Below, one piece after another: positions 42,125 through 50,737 of a stretch of 64,000 nucleotides of DNA (positions are counted from its first letter, which is position 1; every line of letters starts with the position of its first letter). The notes beneath the pieces were generated by a model. It did no database searches and was not told the origin of the DNA. It saw only the letters and a list, made by a program, of their open reading frames with translations. The stretch covers positions 62,001 through 126,000 of the forward strand of contig NZ_JNIY01000003.1 of assembly GCF_000701465.1 (NCBI RefSeq), in the 5' to 3' direction. The stretch is from Paraoerskovia marina DSM 21750. GTDB taxonomy: Bacteria; Actinomycetota; Actinomycetes; Actinomycetales; Cellulomonadaceae. The position numbers and the translations under genes are program-made.

Positions 42125-43636
42125 ATGGTCGATCGCGGGGACTTCGTGGAGCTGGACATCTCTGCCGCCACGGAGGCGGGGGGCGACGCTCCGGCCGAGG
42201 ACGACGAGTCCCCGCAGCCGACGCGCCGCCGCCGGTGGCGCGGCGTCGCGATCGTCGTGGGGATCGTGACGGTCGTGGGCGGCGGGCTGTACGTGGGCAC
42301 CGGCGTCCAGGAGCAGCGGGCGACCGCGGCGCGCCTCGCGGACGGGCACGGGCTCCGGAGCGTGCCGGAGGCGCCCGACACCGTGTGGTCCACCCCGGCT
42401 CGCTACGGCGTGCTCCGCGACGACGTCGTGGTCGCCGTCGACGGGTCCGTCGCGCGCGGGCACGACCCGGCGACGGGGGCGGAGCTGTGGTCCTACGACC
42501 TCGGGCTCGGGGAGAACCCGAGCTGCGGCGTCGAGTTCGGGTTCCGCGGCGACGAGCTGAGCACGGGAGACCCGCTCGTCTGCCTCTCGCGGGCCATACC
42601 CTACGAGGTCGCGGTCGTCGACGACGGGGAGCTCACGGCGCAGCGGGTGCTCGACCTGCCCGCCGGGGCGAGCGTGGCGCCGGGGCCCGGCGGCAGCCTC
42701 GTCGTCGCGCAGGGTGACGGGGACCCCGTCGACGCGACGGTGTTGCTCGACGAGCTCGCGAGCATCGAGGGCCTCGCGCCAGACCCAGACCTCGTCCCGC
42801 TCGTCGAGGGCGTCGACGTCGCGGCCCAGGACGCGGTCTCGGGCGAGCCCCTGTGGACCCGGCACCTGGAACCGCACGTCGTCGACAACGGCTGGCGTTG
42901 CGTCGAGCTCGGGGAGGGTGACGACAGCTATCGGTTCGCCGGTGCCGGAGAGGCGTCGGTCCTCAGCGGGGCGGGGCTGGTCCAGGTCCTCGGGTGCGGG
43001 GTGAGCGCCACCCTGTCGGCCGACGGCACCGTGCTGGCCGAGCCTGGGTCCGGCGAGACGGTGGTGCCGCTGCCGGGCGCACTCCTGGCCCGCAACCCCG
43101 ACCTCATGATCGCGGTGGAACCCGGGCCGTCCGAGGTGCTCGACCGGCAGGGGGAGGTCCTGCACGAGGTCCCGGGGACGATCCTGTCGCCGAGCGCTAC
43201 CGACGGGACGGGGTCTCCGACGTTCGTCGCCAACGGGTCGCTCCGGGCGTTCGACGGCACCCAGGAGCTGTGGTCGGCGCCCGTCGGGGCCGAGCAGGTG
43301 CTGGCGGTGACCGGCCAGGTGGTCGTCGCGGCGACGAGCTACGCGATCCAGGGCCTGGACCGGGAGACCGGGCAGATGCTCTGGGAGCAGGACGTGACGG
43401 CGTCCGCGTGGCTGAGCAGCGCGTTCGTCGACGAGGAGCGGCTGATCCTGCTCGCCACGGACCAGTCGAACCCGGAGGAGGGTCTCACCCAGACCCTGAC
43501 GGCCTACGGGCTGCGCGACGGCGAGGTCCGGTGGCAGCAGCCGGTGCCGGACGGCCCCGCCGCGGGGACGAGCGTGCAGGTCGCGGACGGCCGGATGGTG
43601 GTCACGGACGGGGCGACGGTCTCGGTCGTCGAATAG
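42125..43636 (+). CDS. PQQ-like beta-propeller membrane-anchored protein
   Basis: A 503-residue protein. Short cytoplasmic head with Arg cluster (RRRRWRG), one membrane helix (about 40-58), then a beta-propeller of about 440 residues facing outside. Blades are marked by Trp-dock-like repeats: ARGHDPATGAELWSYDLG, QDAVSGEPLWTRHL, AFDGTQELWSAPVG, QGLDRETGQMLWEQD and RDGEVRWQQPV. It has the structural pattern of PQQ-binding enzymes, but no PQQ ligand set can be confirmed, so it may be only a scaffold. ATG at 42125. Confidence 0.82.
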   Translation: MVDRGDFVELDISAATEAGGDAPAEDDESPQPTRRRRWRGVAIVVGIVTVVGGGLYVGTGVQEQRATAARLADGHGLRSVPEAPDTVWSTPARYGVLRDDVVVAVDGSVARGHDPATGAELWSYDLGLGENPSCGVEFGFRGDELSTGDPLVCLSRAIPYEVAVVDDGELTAQRVLDLPAGASVAPGPGGSLVVAQGDGDPVDATVLLDELASIEGLAPDPDLVPLVEGVDVAAQDAVSGEPLWTRHLEPHVVDNGWRCVELGEGDDSYRFAGAGEASVLSGAGLVQVLGCGVSATLSADGTVLAEPGSGETVVPLPGALLARNPDLMIAVEPGPSEVLDRQGEVLHEVPGTILSPSATDGTGSPTFVANGSLRAFDGTQELWSAPVGAEQVLAVTGQVVVAATSYAIQGLDRETGQMLWEQDVTASAWLSSAFVDEERLILLATDQSNPEEGLTQTLTAYGLRDGEVRWQQPVPDGPAAGTSVQVADGRMVVTDGATVSVVE

Positions 43637-43718
43637 CTGACCGCCCTGCGCACCGGGAATGGTTCGGGTGGCCCGAGCGTTGTGGTTGTCCCTCGTCTCG
43701 TCCCCTCCAAGGAGGCCC

Positions 43719-44390
43719 ATGTCCCCGTTCGAGCTCCCGTCCCTCGCCGCCCAGGCCGAACGCCTCGCCGCGCTCGGCCTCGTCGAGCGGGGCCTGCCCG
43801 GCGCAGCGCTCGACGCCGTGCGGACGTCCGACCGCGCCGCCGCCGGCACGACCGCCGACCAGGACGGGACGAACCCGCTCCTCGTGGTCCACCCCGCCGT
43901 CGTCCCCCCGTCCCGGCTGGCTCCGCTGCTGAGCCTGGGCGAGAAGCGCGGGTTCGTCGTCGTGGACATGACCGACGTCGACGACTTCGGCCCGATCGAC
44001 GGCATCGAGCTGCCGGAGCAGCCGCTCTACACCGTCGGTGCCCCGACGCGGGGCGACGAGATGGCGAACTGGTCGCCGGAGGAGGCGCTCGCAGAGATCA
44101 CGGGCGTCGGCCGCACACCTCTGACCCTCTCCGAGGGGATCTCCTGGGCGCTGCAGCTCCCGGGCGTCGTCGAGAAGAACCACTGCTTCATGACCATCGG
44201 ATCCCGGCTGCGCAAGGAGCGTGGGGGACTCGACGCCCGCACGCCCGCGCTCTGGATCTCCGGCGGGACGGGGCGGGACGGCCGGGAGAACCGCGGGGCG
44301 CCCAAGGTCGGGTGGTGCTGGGCGCGCAACCGGCACACGTGGCTCGGGTTCGCCTCGACGTCGGGGCGTGCGGAGATCGCCCGGACGTAG
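43719..44390 (+). CDS. DUF5701 family protein
   Basis: A 223-residue protein. Recognised by FVVVDMTDVDDFGPIDGIELPEQPLYTVGAPTRGDEMANWSPEEALAEITGVGRTPLTLSEGI and the C-terminal PALWISGGTGRDGRENRGAPKVGWCWARNRHTWLGFAS, a pattern of the actinobacterial DUF5701 group. No catalytic residues are known. AAGGAGG precedes the ATG at 43719. It sits between the propeller gene and rlmC with short gaps. Confidence 0.72.
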   Translation: MSPFELPSLAAQAERLAALGLVERGLPGAALDAVRTSDRAAAGTTADQDGTNPLLVVHPAVVPPSRLAPLLSLGEKRGFVVVDMTDVDDFGPIDGIELPEQPLYTVGAPTRGDEMANWSPEEALAEITGVGRTPLTLSEGISWALQLPGVVEKNHCFMTIGSRLRKERGGLDARTPALWISGGTGRDGRENRGAPKVGWCWARNRHTWLGFASTSGRAEIART

Positions 44391-44399
44391 ACTCGGACG

Positions 44400-45596
44400 A
44401 TGCACTGCGCCTACTACGTGGCAGGGCGGTGCCGCTCCTGCACCCTGATCGAGCAGCCGTACGCCGGTCAGCTCGACGACACCCAGCGCCGGACCGCCGA
44501 GACCCTCGGAGCGCGGCCCGGCCTGCGGTGGGAGCCACCCCGCGCCAGTGCCGAGGCGGGCTTCCGCAACAAGGGAAAGATCGTCGTCGGCGGGTCCGTG
44601 CAAGAGCCGACCCTGGGCATCCTGGACGCGGACGGCCACGGCGTGGACCTGCAAGACTGCGGGCTCTACGTCCCGGCGATCCACGACGCGCTCCCCGTGC
44701 TCGCCGAGTTCGTGACGCGGGCGCGGCTGGACCCGTACGACGTGCCCGCACGCCGGGGCGAGCTGAAGTTCGTGCTGGTGACGGCCTCGCCGGACGGGCA
44801 GCTGATGCTGCGGTTCGTCCTGCGGTCCCAGGAGCCGGTCGCGCGCATCCGCAAGCACCTGCCGTGGCTGCAGGCGGCCCTGCCGGGGCTGCACGTGGCG
44901 AGCGTCAACCTGCTGCCCGAGCACAAGGCGGTGACCGAGGGCGAGCGCGAGATCCTGCTCACCGAGGCCGAGACGCTGCGGATGCGCCTCGACGTCGACC
45001 TGCACCTGCGGGTCCGCTCGTTCTTCCAGACCAACACGGACGTGGCGCAGGCGCTGTACCGGGCGGCGCGCGAGTGGACCGACGACGTCGCCCCGGCCCG
45101 GGTCTGGGACCTGTACTGCGGCGTCGGCGGGTTCGCGCTCCACCTGGCCGGCGCGGGCCGCGAGGTCACGGGCGTCGAGATCAGCGCCGACGCGATCGAG
45201 AGCGCGCGGCGCAGCGCCCAGGACGCCGCCCTGGCGGGCGTCGACTTCGAGGCATCCGACGCCGGGGCGTGGGCGACGACCCGGCTCGCCGCCGCGGAGG
45301 GCGGGTCGACGACGAGGCCCGACCTCGTCGTCGTGAACCCGCCACGCCGGGGCATCGGGGAGCTGGCGCCGGCGCTCGAGCACTCCGACGTCCCGTACGT
45401 GCTGTACTCGAGCTGCAACCCGACGTCGCTCGCCCGGGACCTGGACGCGATGCCGTCGCTGCGGCCGGTCCGCGCGCAGGTGTTCGACATGTTCCCGCAC
45501 ACCGCGCACGCCGAGGTGCTGACCCTGCTGCGTCGCACGGAGGACGCGGGCGGCGCCCCCGACACCCCGGCGCACGGGCAATGGTCTGGCGCATAG
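44400..45596 (+). CDS. rlmC: 23S rRNA (uracil-C5)-methyltransferase RlmC
   Basis: A 398-residue SAM-dependent RNA methyltransferase that makes m5U in 23S rRNA. A 4Fe-4S cluster site is given by C3, C11, C14 and C87 (CRSCTLIEQPY, LQDCGLY). The SAM motif is DLYCGVGGFALHLAGAG (237-253) with VTGVEIS; the substrate motif is NPPRRGIG (313-320) and the catalytic Cys339 is in YSSCNPTSL. There is no TRAM domain, as expected for RlmC rather than RlmD. The start at ATG 44400 places C3 correctly. Confidence 0.93.
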   Translation: MHCAYYVAGRCRSCTLIEQPYAGQLDDTQRRTAETLGARPGLRWEPPRASAEAGFRNKGKIVVGGSVQEPTLGILDADGHGVDLQDCGLYVPAIHDALPVLAEFVTRARLDPYDVPARRGELKFVLVTASPDGQLMLRFVLRSQEPVARIRKHLPWLQAALPGLHVASVNLLPEHKAVTEGEREILLTEAETLRMRLDVDLHLRVRSFFQTNTDVAQALYRAAREWTDDVAPARVWDLYCGVGGFALHLAGAGREVTGVEISADAIESARRSAQDAALAGVDFEASDAGAWATTRLAAAEGGSTTRPDLVVVNPPRRGIGELAPALEHSDVPYVLYSSCNPTSLARDLDAMPSLRPVRAQVFDMFPHTAHAEVLTLLRRTEDAGGAPDTPAHGQWSGA

Positions 45597-45653
45597 CCGC
45601 CGATCCGGGATGATGGTGCGGTCCGTAGTTCGTGCCACGTTGGAGCACCACTG

Positions 45654-46841
45654 ATGACAGAACGCCTGGGCCTCGCGCCCTCCACCCGAATCATGCTGTC
45701 GATCGCGGCCGCGATCGTCGTGCTCGCGGGCATGCACGCCGCGGAGGGGATCATCGGGCCGATGGCCCTGGCGGCGGTCATCGTCATCATCGTGATGCCT
45801 GTGCGTGCGCCGCTGGTGCGCCGCGGCTGGCCGAGCTGGCTCGCCACGACGATGGTGATCGTCGTCGCCTACCTGATCCTCGCCGTCCTGCTCGCGATGC
45901 TGGTGTTCGCGGGCGTCCGGTTCGGCAACCTCGTCGCCGACTACTTCGACGACCTCGTGGCGTCGCTGAATTCCGTGGCGGACAGCCTCATCGCGCTCGG
46001 GCTGCCCGACGACATCGTGAGCCGCGTGACCGAGTTCTTCGACCCGACGTTCCTCTTCTCGGTCGCGGGCACGGTCAGCGGTGTGCTCACGACGGCGCTG
46101 ACGGCCTTCTTCTTCGTGCTCGCCTACGCGATCTTCATGTCGGCGGACGCGGCCCAGTACGGCACGGCACGCTCGGCCTTCGGCGCTACCCGCAGCGCGG
46201 TGATCGACCGTGCGACGGCGTACAACACCGGCGTGCGCAAGTACTTCGTCGTCAACGCGACGTTCGGCCTGATCGTCGCGGTCGTCGACGGGTTCGCGCT
46301 GTGGGCGCTGGGCGTCCCGGCCCCGGTGGTGTGGGCGATCCTCGCGTTCGTCACCAACTTCATCCCGAACATCGGGTTCATCCTCGGGCTGGTCCCGCCG
46401 ATGATCATGGCGCTCGTGGTCGGCGGATGGCCGCTGGCGCTGGCCGTCGTGGCGCTCTACTGCGTCGTCAACGTCGTCCTGCAGGTGCTGGTGCAGCCCA
46501 AGTTCGTCGCGGACTCGGTGAGCCTGTCCCTGACCCTGAGCTTCGTCTCCGTGGTGTTCTGGACGTTCATCATCGGCCCGCTCGGCGCGATCCTCGCCAT
46601 CCCCCTCACGCTGCTCTTCCGGACCCTCTTCCTCGAGCCGGACCCCGGGTCGGCGTGGTTGCGCTGGCTCTCCGGCGACTACGAGGCGCGCGACCCGAGG
46701 CCGGACGGCGAGGACGACGGGGACGACCCCGTCCTGCCCGCCCCGGACGAGCCGGACCCCGAGCGTGAGGGCGAGCAGGACCTCGCGCTCCCGACCTCGG
46801 ACTACGACGCCGAGCCGGCCCCGGCGAAGGACCCCGCCTGA
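45654..46841 (+). CDS. AI-2E family transporter (second copy)
   Basis: A 395-residue paralogue of the protein at 40903-42015. Core motifs: AAIVVLAGMHAAEGIIGPMALAAVIVIIVMPVRAPLVRRGWPSWLATTMVIVVAYL and VPAPVVWAILAFVTNFIPNIGFILGLVPPMIMALVVGG. An acidic Pro-rich tail (about 345-395) follows the last helix. Two AI-2E genes on either side of the propeller/rlmC segment suggest distinct substrates. It is convergent with the DUF6510 gene. Confidence 0.9.
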   Translation: MTERLGLAPSTRIMLSIAAAIVVLAGMHAAEGIIGPMALAAVIVIIVMPVRAPLVRRGWPSWLATTMVIVVAYLILAVLLAMLVFAGVRFGNLVADYFDDLVASLNSVADSLIALGLPDDIVSRVTEFFDPTFLFSVAGTVSGVLTTALTAFFFVLAYAIFMSADAAQYGTARSAFGATRSAVIDRATAYNTGVRKYFVVNATFGLIVAVVDGFALWALGVPAPVVWAILAFVTNFIPNIGFILGLVPPMIMALVVGGWPLALAVVALYCVVNVVLQVLVQPKFVADSVSLSLTLSFVSVVFWTFIIGPLGAILAIPLTLLFRTLFLEPDPGSAWLRWLSGDYEARDPRPDGEDDGDDPVLPAPDEPDPEREGEQDLALPTSDYDAEPAPAKDPA

Positions 46842-47087
46842 TCAGGGGCGCAGCCAGGCCAGCCCGCGTGCTGAGACGCTCGTCCCGTCGGGCCGTTCGA
46901 CGACGGTGAGCAGAACCTCCTCGCACGCGCGGCAGCGCGCCACGATCCCCATCGCGGACGCGAAGACCAGGGCGCGGGCGAGCCGTGCCACGACACCGCA
47001 GTGGGCGCAGCGTGCCCGTGCGGTGGTGACGTCGAAGGCGTAGATCCCGGCCAGCGGGCCGGCCAGTGCGTTGCCGTCCAGTGCCAT
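46842..47087 (-). CDS. DUF6510 small zinc-ribbon protein
   Basis: An 81-residue protein with two CxxC motifs (C27-A-H-C30 and C52-R-A-C55), spaced as a zinc ribbon. Its start overlaps the stop of the flavin oxidoreductase gene (TGATG), so it is third in a coupled operon with that and the molybdo-enzyme. The name DUF6510 is from memory of this pattern. A chaperone or metal-related helper role is inference. Confidence 0.68.
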   Translation of the reverse strand: MALDGNALAGPLAGIYAFDVTTARARCAHCGVVARLARALVFASAMGIVARCRACEEVLLTVVERPDGTSVSARGLAWLRP

Positions 47088-47791
47088 CAGGCACCTCCAA
47101 AGCGTTCGGTGCGGATGCGTGCGGCGTCGTGCCCGGCGTCGAGAAGCAGCGCGGCCGCCGCCTCGACGAACCCCGTGGGGCCGCAGACGAACACGGCCGG
47201 GTCCTGCGACGGCCCGAACGTGGACGCGAGGTCGGCCGGGGCGAGCCTTCCCGCCGGTCGTGCGTGGCCGGGCGGCGGCTCGCGGGTGTACACCCACGTC
47301 GTGTCGACGCCGGCGGAGGCCGACAGCTCCTCCGCGAAGAACGCGTCGGCCACCGATCGCACGGAGTACGTCAGACGGAACGGGGCCGTCGACGCGGCAC
47401 GTCGTCGGGCCCGGACCATCGCGGCGAGCGGGACGATCCCCGAGCCGCCCGCGATCAGCTGCACCGGCTCGACGTTCTCGGGCCGCCAGACGAAGAACCC
47501 GCCGAGCGGGCCGCGGACCTCCATCTGGTCGCCCACCTCGAGGACGTCCACGAGGTAGGGCGAGACCTCGCCGTCGTCCACCCGGTCCACCGCGAGCTCG
47601 ACGACGTCGTCGAGCGCCGTGTCCGCGAGCGAGTACGACCGCACGGCCTGGTACCCGTCGTCGGCCGTCAGCCTCAGGTCGACGTGCTGCCCGGCGAGCG
47701 CCCCGCGGAACCCCGGGACGCGGAGCGTGATCGCGCGGGCGCTCGCGGTCACCTCGACGATCTCGGTCACCTCGGCGACGAGCCAGGTCAT
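47087..47791 (-). CDS. Ferredoxin-reductase-type FAD oxidoreductase
   Basis: A 234-residue FNR-like enzyme. FAD-binding YQAVRSYSLA (residues 48-57), a flavin-proximal PYLVDVLEVGDQMEVRGPLGGFF, NAD-binding IAGGSGIVPLAAMVRARR and C-terminal FVCGPTGFVEAAAALLLDAG. No 2Fe-2S domain is attached. ATGA overlap with the upstream molybdo-enzyme gene and TGATG with the downstream zinc ribbon indicate that it supplies electrons in that complex. Electron flow direction is inferred. Confidence 0.9.
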   Translation of the reverse strand: MTWLVAEVTEIVEVTASARAITLRVPGFRGALAGQHVDLRLTADDGYQAVRSYSLADTALDDVVELAVDRVDDGEVSPYLVDVLEVGDQMEVRGPLGGFFVWRPENVEPVQLIAGGSGIVPLAAMVRARRRAASTAPFRLTYSVRSVADAFFAEELSASAGVDTTWVYTREPPPGHARPAGRLAPADLASTFGPSQDPAVFVCGPTGFVEAAAALLLDAGHDAARIRTERFGGA

Positions 47792-48381
47792 GCGTACCTC
47801 TGCTCAAGCCAGGGGTCCCCGTAGAGGTGGTACCCGTTCTGCTCCCAGAAGCCGGGCTCCTCGTGCTCCTGCATCACGAAGCCGCGCACCCACTTGGCGG
47901 ACTTCCAGAAGTAGAGGTGCGGGACGATCAGCCGGACGGGGCCGCCGTGCAGCGGGGCGAGCGGCTCTCCGCCGTGCTCGAAGGTGATCCACGCCTTGCC
48001 GTCGAGCAGGTCCTCGAGCGGCAGGTTGGTGGTGTACCCGCCGTAGGAGTGCACCATGACGAACTCCGCCTCGGACTCGACGTCCTCGAAGAACGCGTCG
48101 ACGCTGACGCCGCGCCACTGGGTGTCGAACCGCGACCACCGTGTGACGCAGTGGATGTCGGTGGTGACGTCCTCGACGGGCATCGCCATGAGGGCGGCCC
48201 AGTCCCACCGGCGCACCTCGCCGGACTCGGTGTGGACGGAGAACTGCCAGTGCGCCTCGTCCACGTTCGGTGTGGGGCCGGCGGAGAGCACGGGGAAGTC
48301 CTCGGTGAGGAACTGTCCGGGCGGCAGGGGCTTCTCGGCGGGTGCGCGGCGGCCGCCGAACCCGCGGGTGGTGATGGCCAT
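47788..48381 (-). CDS. Cytoplasmic sulfite-oxidase-family molybdo-enzyme
   Basis: A 197-residue molybdopterin oxidoreductase (MsrP/YedY catalytic fold). It has VTTDIHCVTRWSRFDTQWRGV with C78 as the molybdenum ligand, EFVMVHSYGGYTTNLPLEDLLD and GGPVRLIVPHLYFWKSAKWVRG. It has no Tat or other signal, so it works in the cytoplasm, unlike YedY. It leads an operon with the FAD reductase. Substrate is unknown; sulfoxides or related S/N-oxides fit the family. Confidence 0.88.
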   Translation of the reverse strand: MAITTRGFGGRRAPAEKPLPPGQFLTEDFPVLSAGPTPNVDEAHWQFSVHTESGEVRRWDWAALMAMPVEDVTTDIHCVTRWSRFDTQWRGVSVDAFFEDVESEAEFVMVHSYGGYTTNLPLEDLLDGKAWITFEHGGEPLAPLHGGPVRLIVPHLYFWKSAKWVRGFVMQEHEEPGFWEQNGYHLYGDPWLEQRYA

Positions 48382-48480
48382 GGGGCCTCCTCAGGCTGGG
48401 TCCTGCCAGTCTCGCCCCGGATCTCGGACGGCGCGCGGTGGGCGCCGTGACAGTTCACCCTCGCCGAGGGTTGTCTTGTG

Positions 48481-48496
48481 TGTGATCTGCATCACA
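48481..48496. promoter_or_regulatory. Consensus CRP/GlxR-type operator
   Basis: TGTGATCTGCATCACA is a perfect TGTGA-N6-TCACA palindrome, extended by G and C on the outside (48480 and 48497). It lies 56 bases before the lipoprotein GTG and 100 bases from the divergent molybdo-operon start. cAMP-responsive GlxR/Crp proteins of actinobacteria recognise this sequence, so either gene could be controlled. Binding is inferred from consensus only. Confidence 0.7.
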
Positions 48497-48551
48497 CTGA
48501 AAAGACAGGGCGCCGCGCGTGACCGCGTGCACCGCGACGAGGGGAGCGGCA

Positions 48552-49049
48552 GTGAGATACGTGCGAGGAGTGCGAACGACAGCAGCAGCATGCGGTGTGG
48601 CGGCGGTGATCGCCGGCCTCGGCGGGTGCGCCAACCCGCTCGACGAGCTCAGTGAGTCCGGCGTCGAGAAGATCGTCGAGGAGGGGCTGAACTCCGCAGA
48701 CGGCGAGGGCGACAGCGACGTCGACCTCGGCATCGGCGGGAGCGCCGACCTGCCCGACGACTGGCCCGCGGAGATCCCGACGCCCGCCGGCAACGTGGTC
48801 ATGTCCACCAAGATCGACGGCTCGTGGACGGCCTCCATCTCGACCGACACGGCCGGCGTCGAGGCGTACCTCGCCGAGCTGGAGAGCAGCGGGTTCGTCA
48901 GCGGCGACGAGATCGACCTGGGCGGGATGACGAGCGCGACCTACTCGGCCTCGGGCCCGTACGCGGTGACAGTCAGCTCGATCACCGACGACGAGGCCGC
49001 CGAGGTCGTCATGAACGTGATGGTGCTCCCGGACGAGCAGGTCGAGTAG
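48552..49049 (+). CDS. Hypothetical small lipoprotein
   Basis: A 165-residue protein. GTG start with GGGGAG upstream gives a basic N-terminus and a signal ending in IAGLGGC, a lipobox (Cys about 29). The rest is acidic and beta-rich (DDWPAEIPTPAGNVVMSTKIDGSWTASISTDTAGVEAYLAELESSGFVSGDEIDLG) without a recognised family. It would be surface-exposed. A consensus CRP-type operator lies just upstream. Confidence 0.75.
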   Translation: MRYVRGVRTTAAACGVAAVIAGLGGCANPLDELSESGVEKIVEEGLNSADGEGDSDVDLGIGGSADLPDDWPAEIPTPAGNVVMSTKIDGSWTASISTDTAGVEAYLAELESSGFVSGDEIDLGGMTSATYSASGPYAVTVSSITDDEAAEVVMNVMVLPDEQVE

Positions 49050-49052
49050 CGG

Positions 49053-49925
49053 CTACGCCTCGTCGCGCGCGGCGCGCTCGACCAGCACCATCGTCTCCTC
49101 CAGCGTGGCGGGGACCTCCTCGAGGCGGGCCTCGACGCCTGCGTCGCGCAGCGCCGCCGACACCTCGTCGGGAGCGGTGCCCGCCACGCGGCTGGTGCGT
49201 CCCGAGAGGACGACCGGAAGATCTGCGTCGCCGAGCGCGGCGAACGCCCCCGCCCAGTCGTCGGCGTGGACGACGACGGCGCGCGTGCCCGAGGTGATCT
49301 CCGCCGTCGTGCCTGCCGCGACCTTCTTGCCGCGCGACATCATCACGAGCCGGCTGCACTGCTCCGCTTCCTGCATGTAGTGCGTGGTCACGAGCACGGC
49401 GACGCCGTTCTCCGCCTGCTCGTGGATCGTGTCCCAGAGCCGGGCCCGGGCGAGCGGGTCGACGCCGGACGTGGGCTCGTCCAGGATCAGCAGGGTCGGC
49501 CGGTGCAGCAGCGCGCAGTGGAACGCGAGCTGGCGTTGTCGGCCGAGTCCGATCGAGGCTGCCTGCCGGTCGCGGACCTCGGCGAGCGCGGGCGGGAGCG
49601 GGGGTAGGTCGTCGACGCCGAACGCCTCGGCGACGAACGCGACGTTCTGCTCCACGGTGAGCTCCAGGTAGAGCCCCAGGCCCTGCGGGACGTACCCCAG
49701 CGCGTGCCGGTCGGACGACGCGGGTGCCGACCCGAACACCTCGGCGCGGCCGTCGGTGGCCACCTCGAGCCCGAGGAGGACGCGGAGCAGTGTCGTCTTG
49801 CCCGCGCCGTTGGCCCCGAGCAGCCCGACGATCTCGCCCGGCTCCAGCCGGAGCGAGACGTCGTCGACGGCGGTGAAGTCCCCGAACTTCTTGGTGATGT
49901 TCTCGGCGACGACGACGGCGCTCAT
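49053..49925 (-). CDS. ABC exporter ATPase resembling the C-terminal half of YbhF
   Basis: A 290-residue ATPase. Starts KKFGDFTAVDDVSLRLEPGEIVGLLGANGAGKTTLLRVLLGLE, which matches the second half of the fused exporter ATPase YbhF. Signature ASIGLGRQRQLAFHCALLHRP is degenerate (no LSGGQ), followed by Walker B LLILDEPTSGVDP and VTTHYMQEAEQCS. A C-terminal extension of about 75 residues is present. Its start lies in an ATGA overlap with the preceding ATPase gene, so they form one assembly. Confidence 0.85.
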   Translation of the reverse strand: MSAVVVAENITKKFGDFTAVDDVSLRLEPGEIVGLLGANGAGKTTLLRVLLGLEVATDGRAEVFGSAPASSDRHALGYVPQGLGLYLELTVEQNVAFVAEAFGVDDLPPLPPALAEVRDRQAASIGLGRQRQLAFHCALLHRPTLLILDEPTSGVDPLARARLWDTIHEQAENGVAVLVTTHYMQEAEQCSRLVMMSRGKKVAAGTTAEITSGTRAVVVHADDWAGAFAALGDADLPVVLSGRTSRVAGTAPDEVSAALRDAGVEARLEEVPATLEETMVLVERAARDEA

Positions 49926-50737
49926 CGGTGGTCCTCCTGCGTCCGGGCGAGGCTCAGTGCGATCAACGCGTCCTCGAGGTCGGGGGTGATCTCGCTCCCC
50001 GGGGCGGTCTCGCCCGGAGGTGTCCAGGTGTGGAACGCCGTGCCGCGGCGCCACGTCCGGCGGCCCGCGGGCCGGTGGTCGGTGGCCGAGACCGTTCCCG
50101 GGACCTCGTGCACGACGGCGGTCGGGTCTCCGGCGGTCAGCACGGTGCCCGCGTCGAGGGCGACCACGGTGGAGGCACGCTCGGCCTCGTCCAGGTACGT
50201 CGTCGTCATCCCCACGGCGGTGCCTCGCGCCGCGGCCTGGGTGACCAGGCGCCACAGCTCGACGCGGCTGACCGGGTCGACGCCGGTGCTCGGCTCGTCG
50301 AGCAGGAGCATGCGGGGGCGGTGCAGCATCGCCATGCAGAAGCCGAGCTTCTGCCGCATCCCGCCGGAGAGCTCGCTCCCGAGACGGGACGTGGCGTGCG
50401 TCAGGGCGGCGGTCTCGAGGAGCTCGTCGCCGCGCTCGCGGATCGTTGCCGCGGACATCCCGTAGGCGACCCCGGCGAACTCCAGGTTCTGGCGGACGCT
50501 GAGCGCCGGCCAGACGCCCGACGTCGAAGGCTGGTAGCCGACCTCGGTGAGGTCCGGGACGTCCACGGCGCCGCCGTCGAGCGCGACCCGGCGCAGCAGG
50601 GCGCGCACGAGCGTGGTCTTCCCGGCGCCGTCACCCCCGACGATCGAGGTGACGCGCCCCTCGGGCAGGTCCAGGCCGACTTCGTCGAGCGCCGTCGTGC
50701 TGCCGAACCGGACCGTGACGTGCCGTGCGCCCCACAT
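49922..50737 (-). CDS. ABC exporter ATPase resembling the N-terminal half of YbhF
   Basis: A 271-residue ATPase. It has STTALDEVGLDLPEGRVTSIVGGDGAGKTTLVRALLRR with the unusual Walker A GGDGAGKTT (YbhF N-half is GPDGAGKTT), signature LGSELSGGMRQKLGFCMAML and LLLDEPSTGVDPVSRVELW. The protein lacks a complete helical lid seen in long ATPases. Its start overlaps the permease stop (TGATG) and its stop overlaps the second ATPase start (ATGA). Confidence 0.85.
   Translation of the reverse strand: MWGARHVTVRFGSTTALDEVGLDLPEGRVTSIVGGDGAGKTTLVRALLRRVALDGGAVDVPDLTEVGYQPSTSGVWPALSVRQNLEFAGVAYGMSAATIRERGDELLETAALTHATSRLGSELSGGMRQKLGFCMAMLHRPRMLLLDEPSTGVDPVSRVELWRLVTQAAARGTAVGMTTTYLDEAERASTVVALDAGTVLTAGDPTAVVHEVPGTVSATDHRPAGRRTWRRGTAFHTWTPPGETAPGSEITPDLEDALIALSLARTQEDHR

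Noticed and set aside
40997-44005. A 1002-codon open frame on the minus strand
   Set aside because: It runs antisense through the propeller gene and out of frame with the AI-2E gene; it is an effect of strong GC3 bias and its product is a low-complexity Arg/Asp/His/Val mix.
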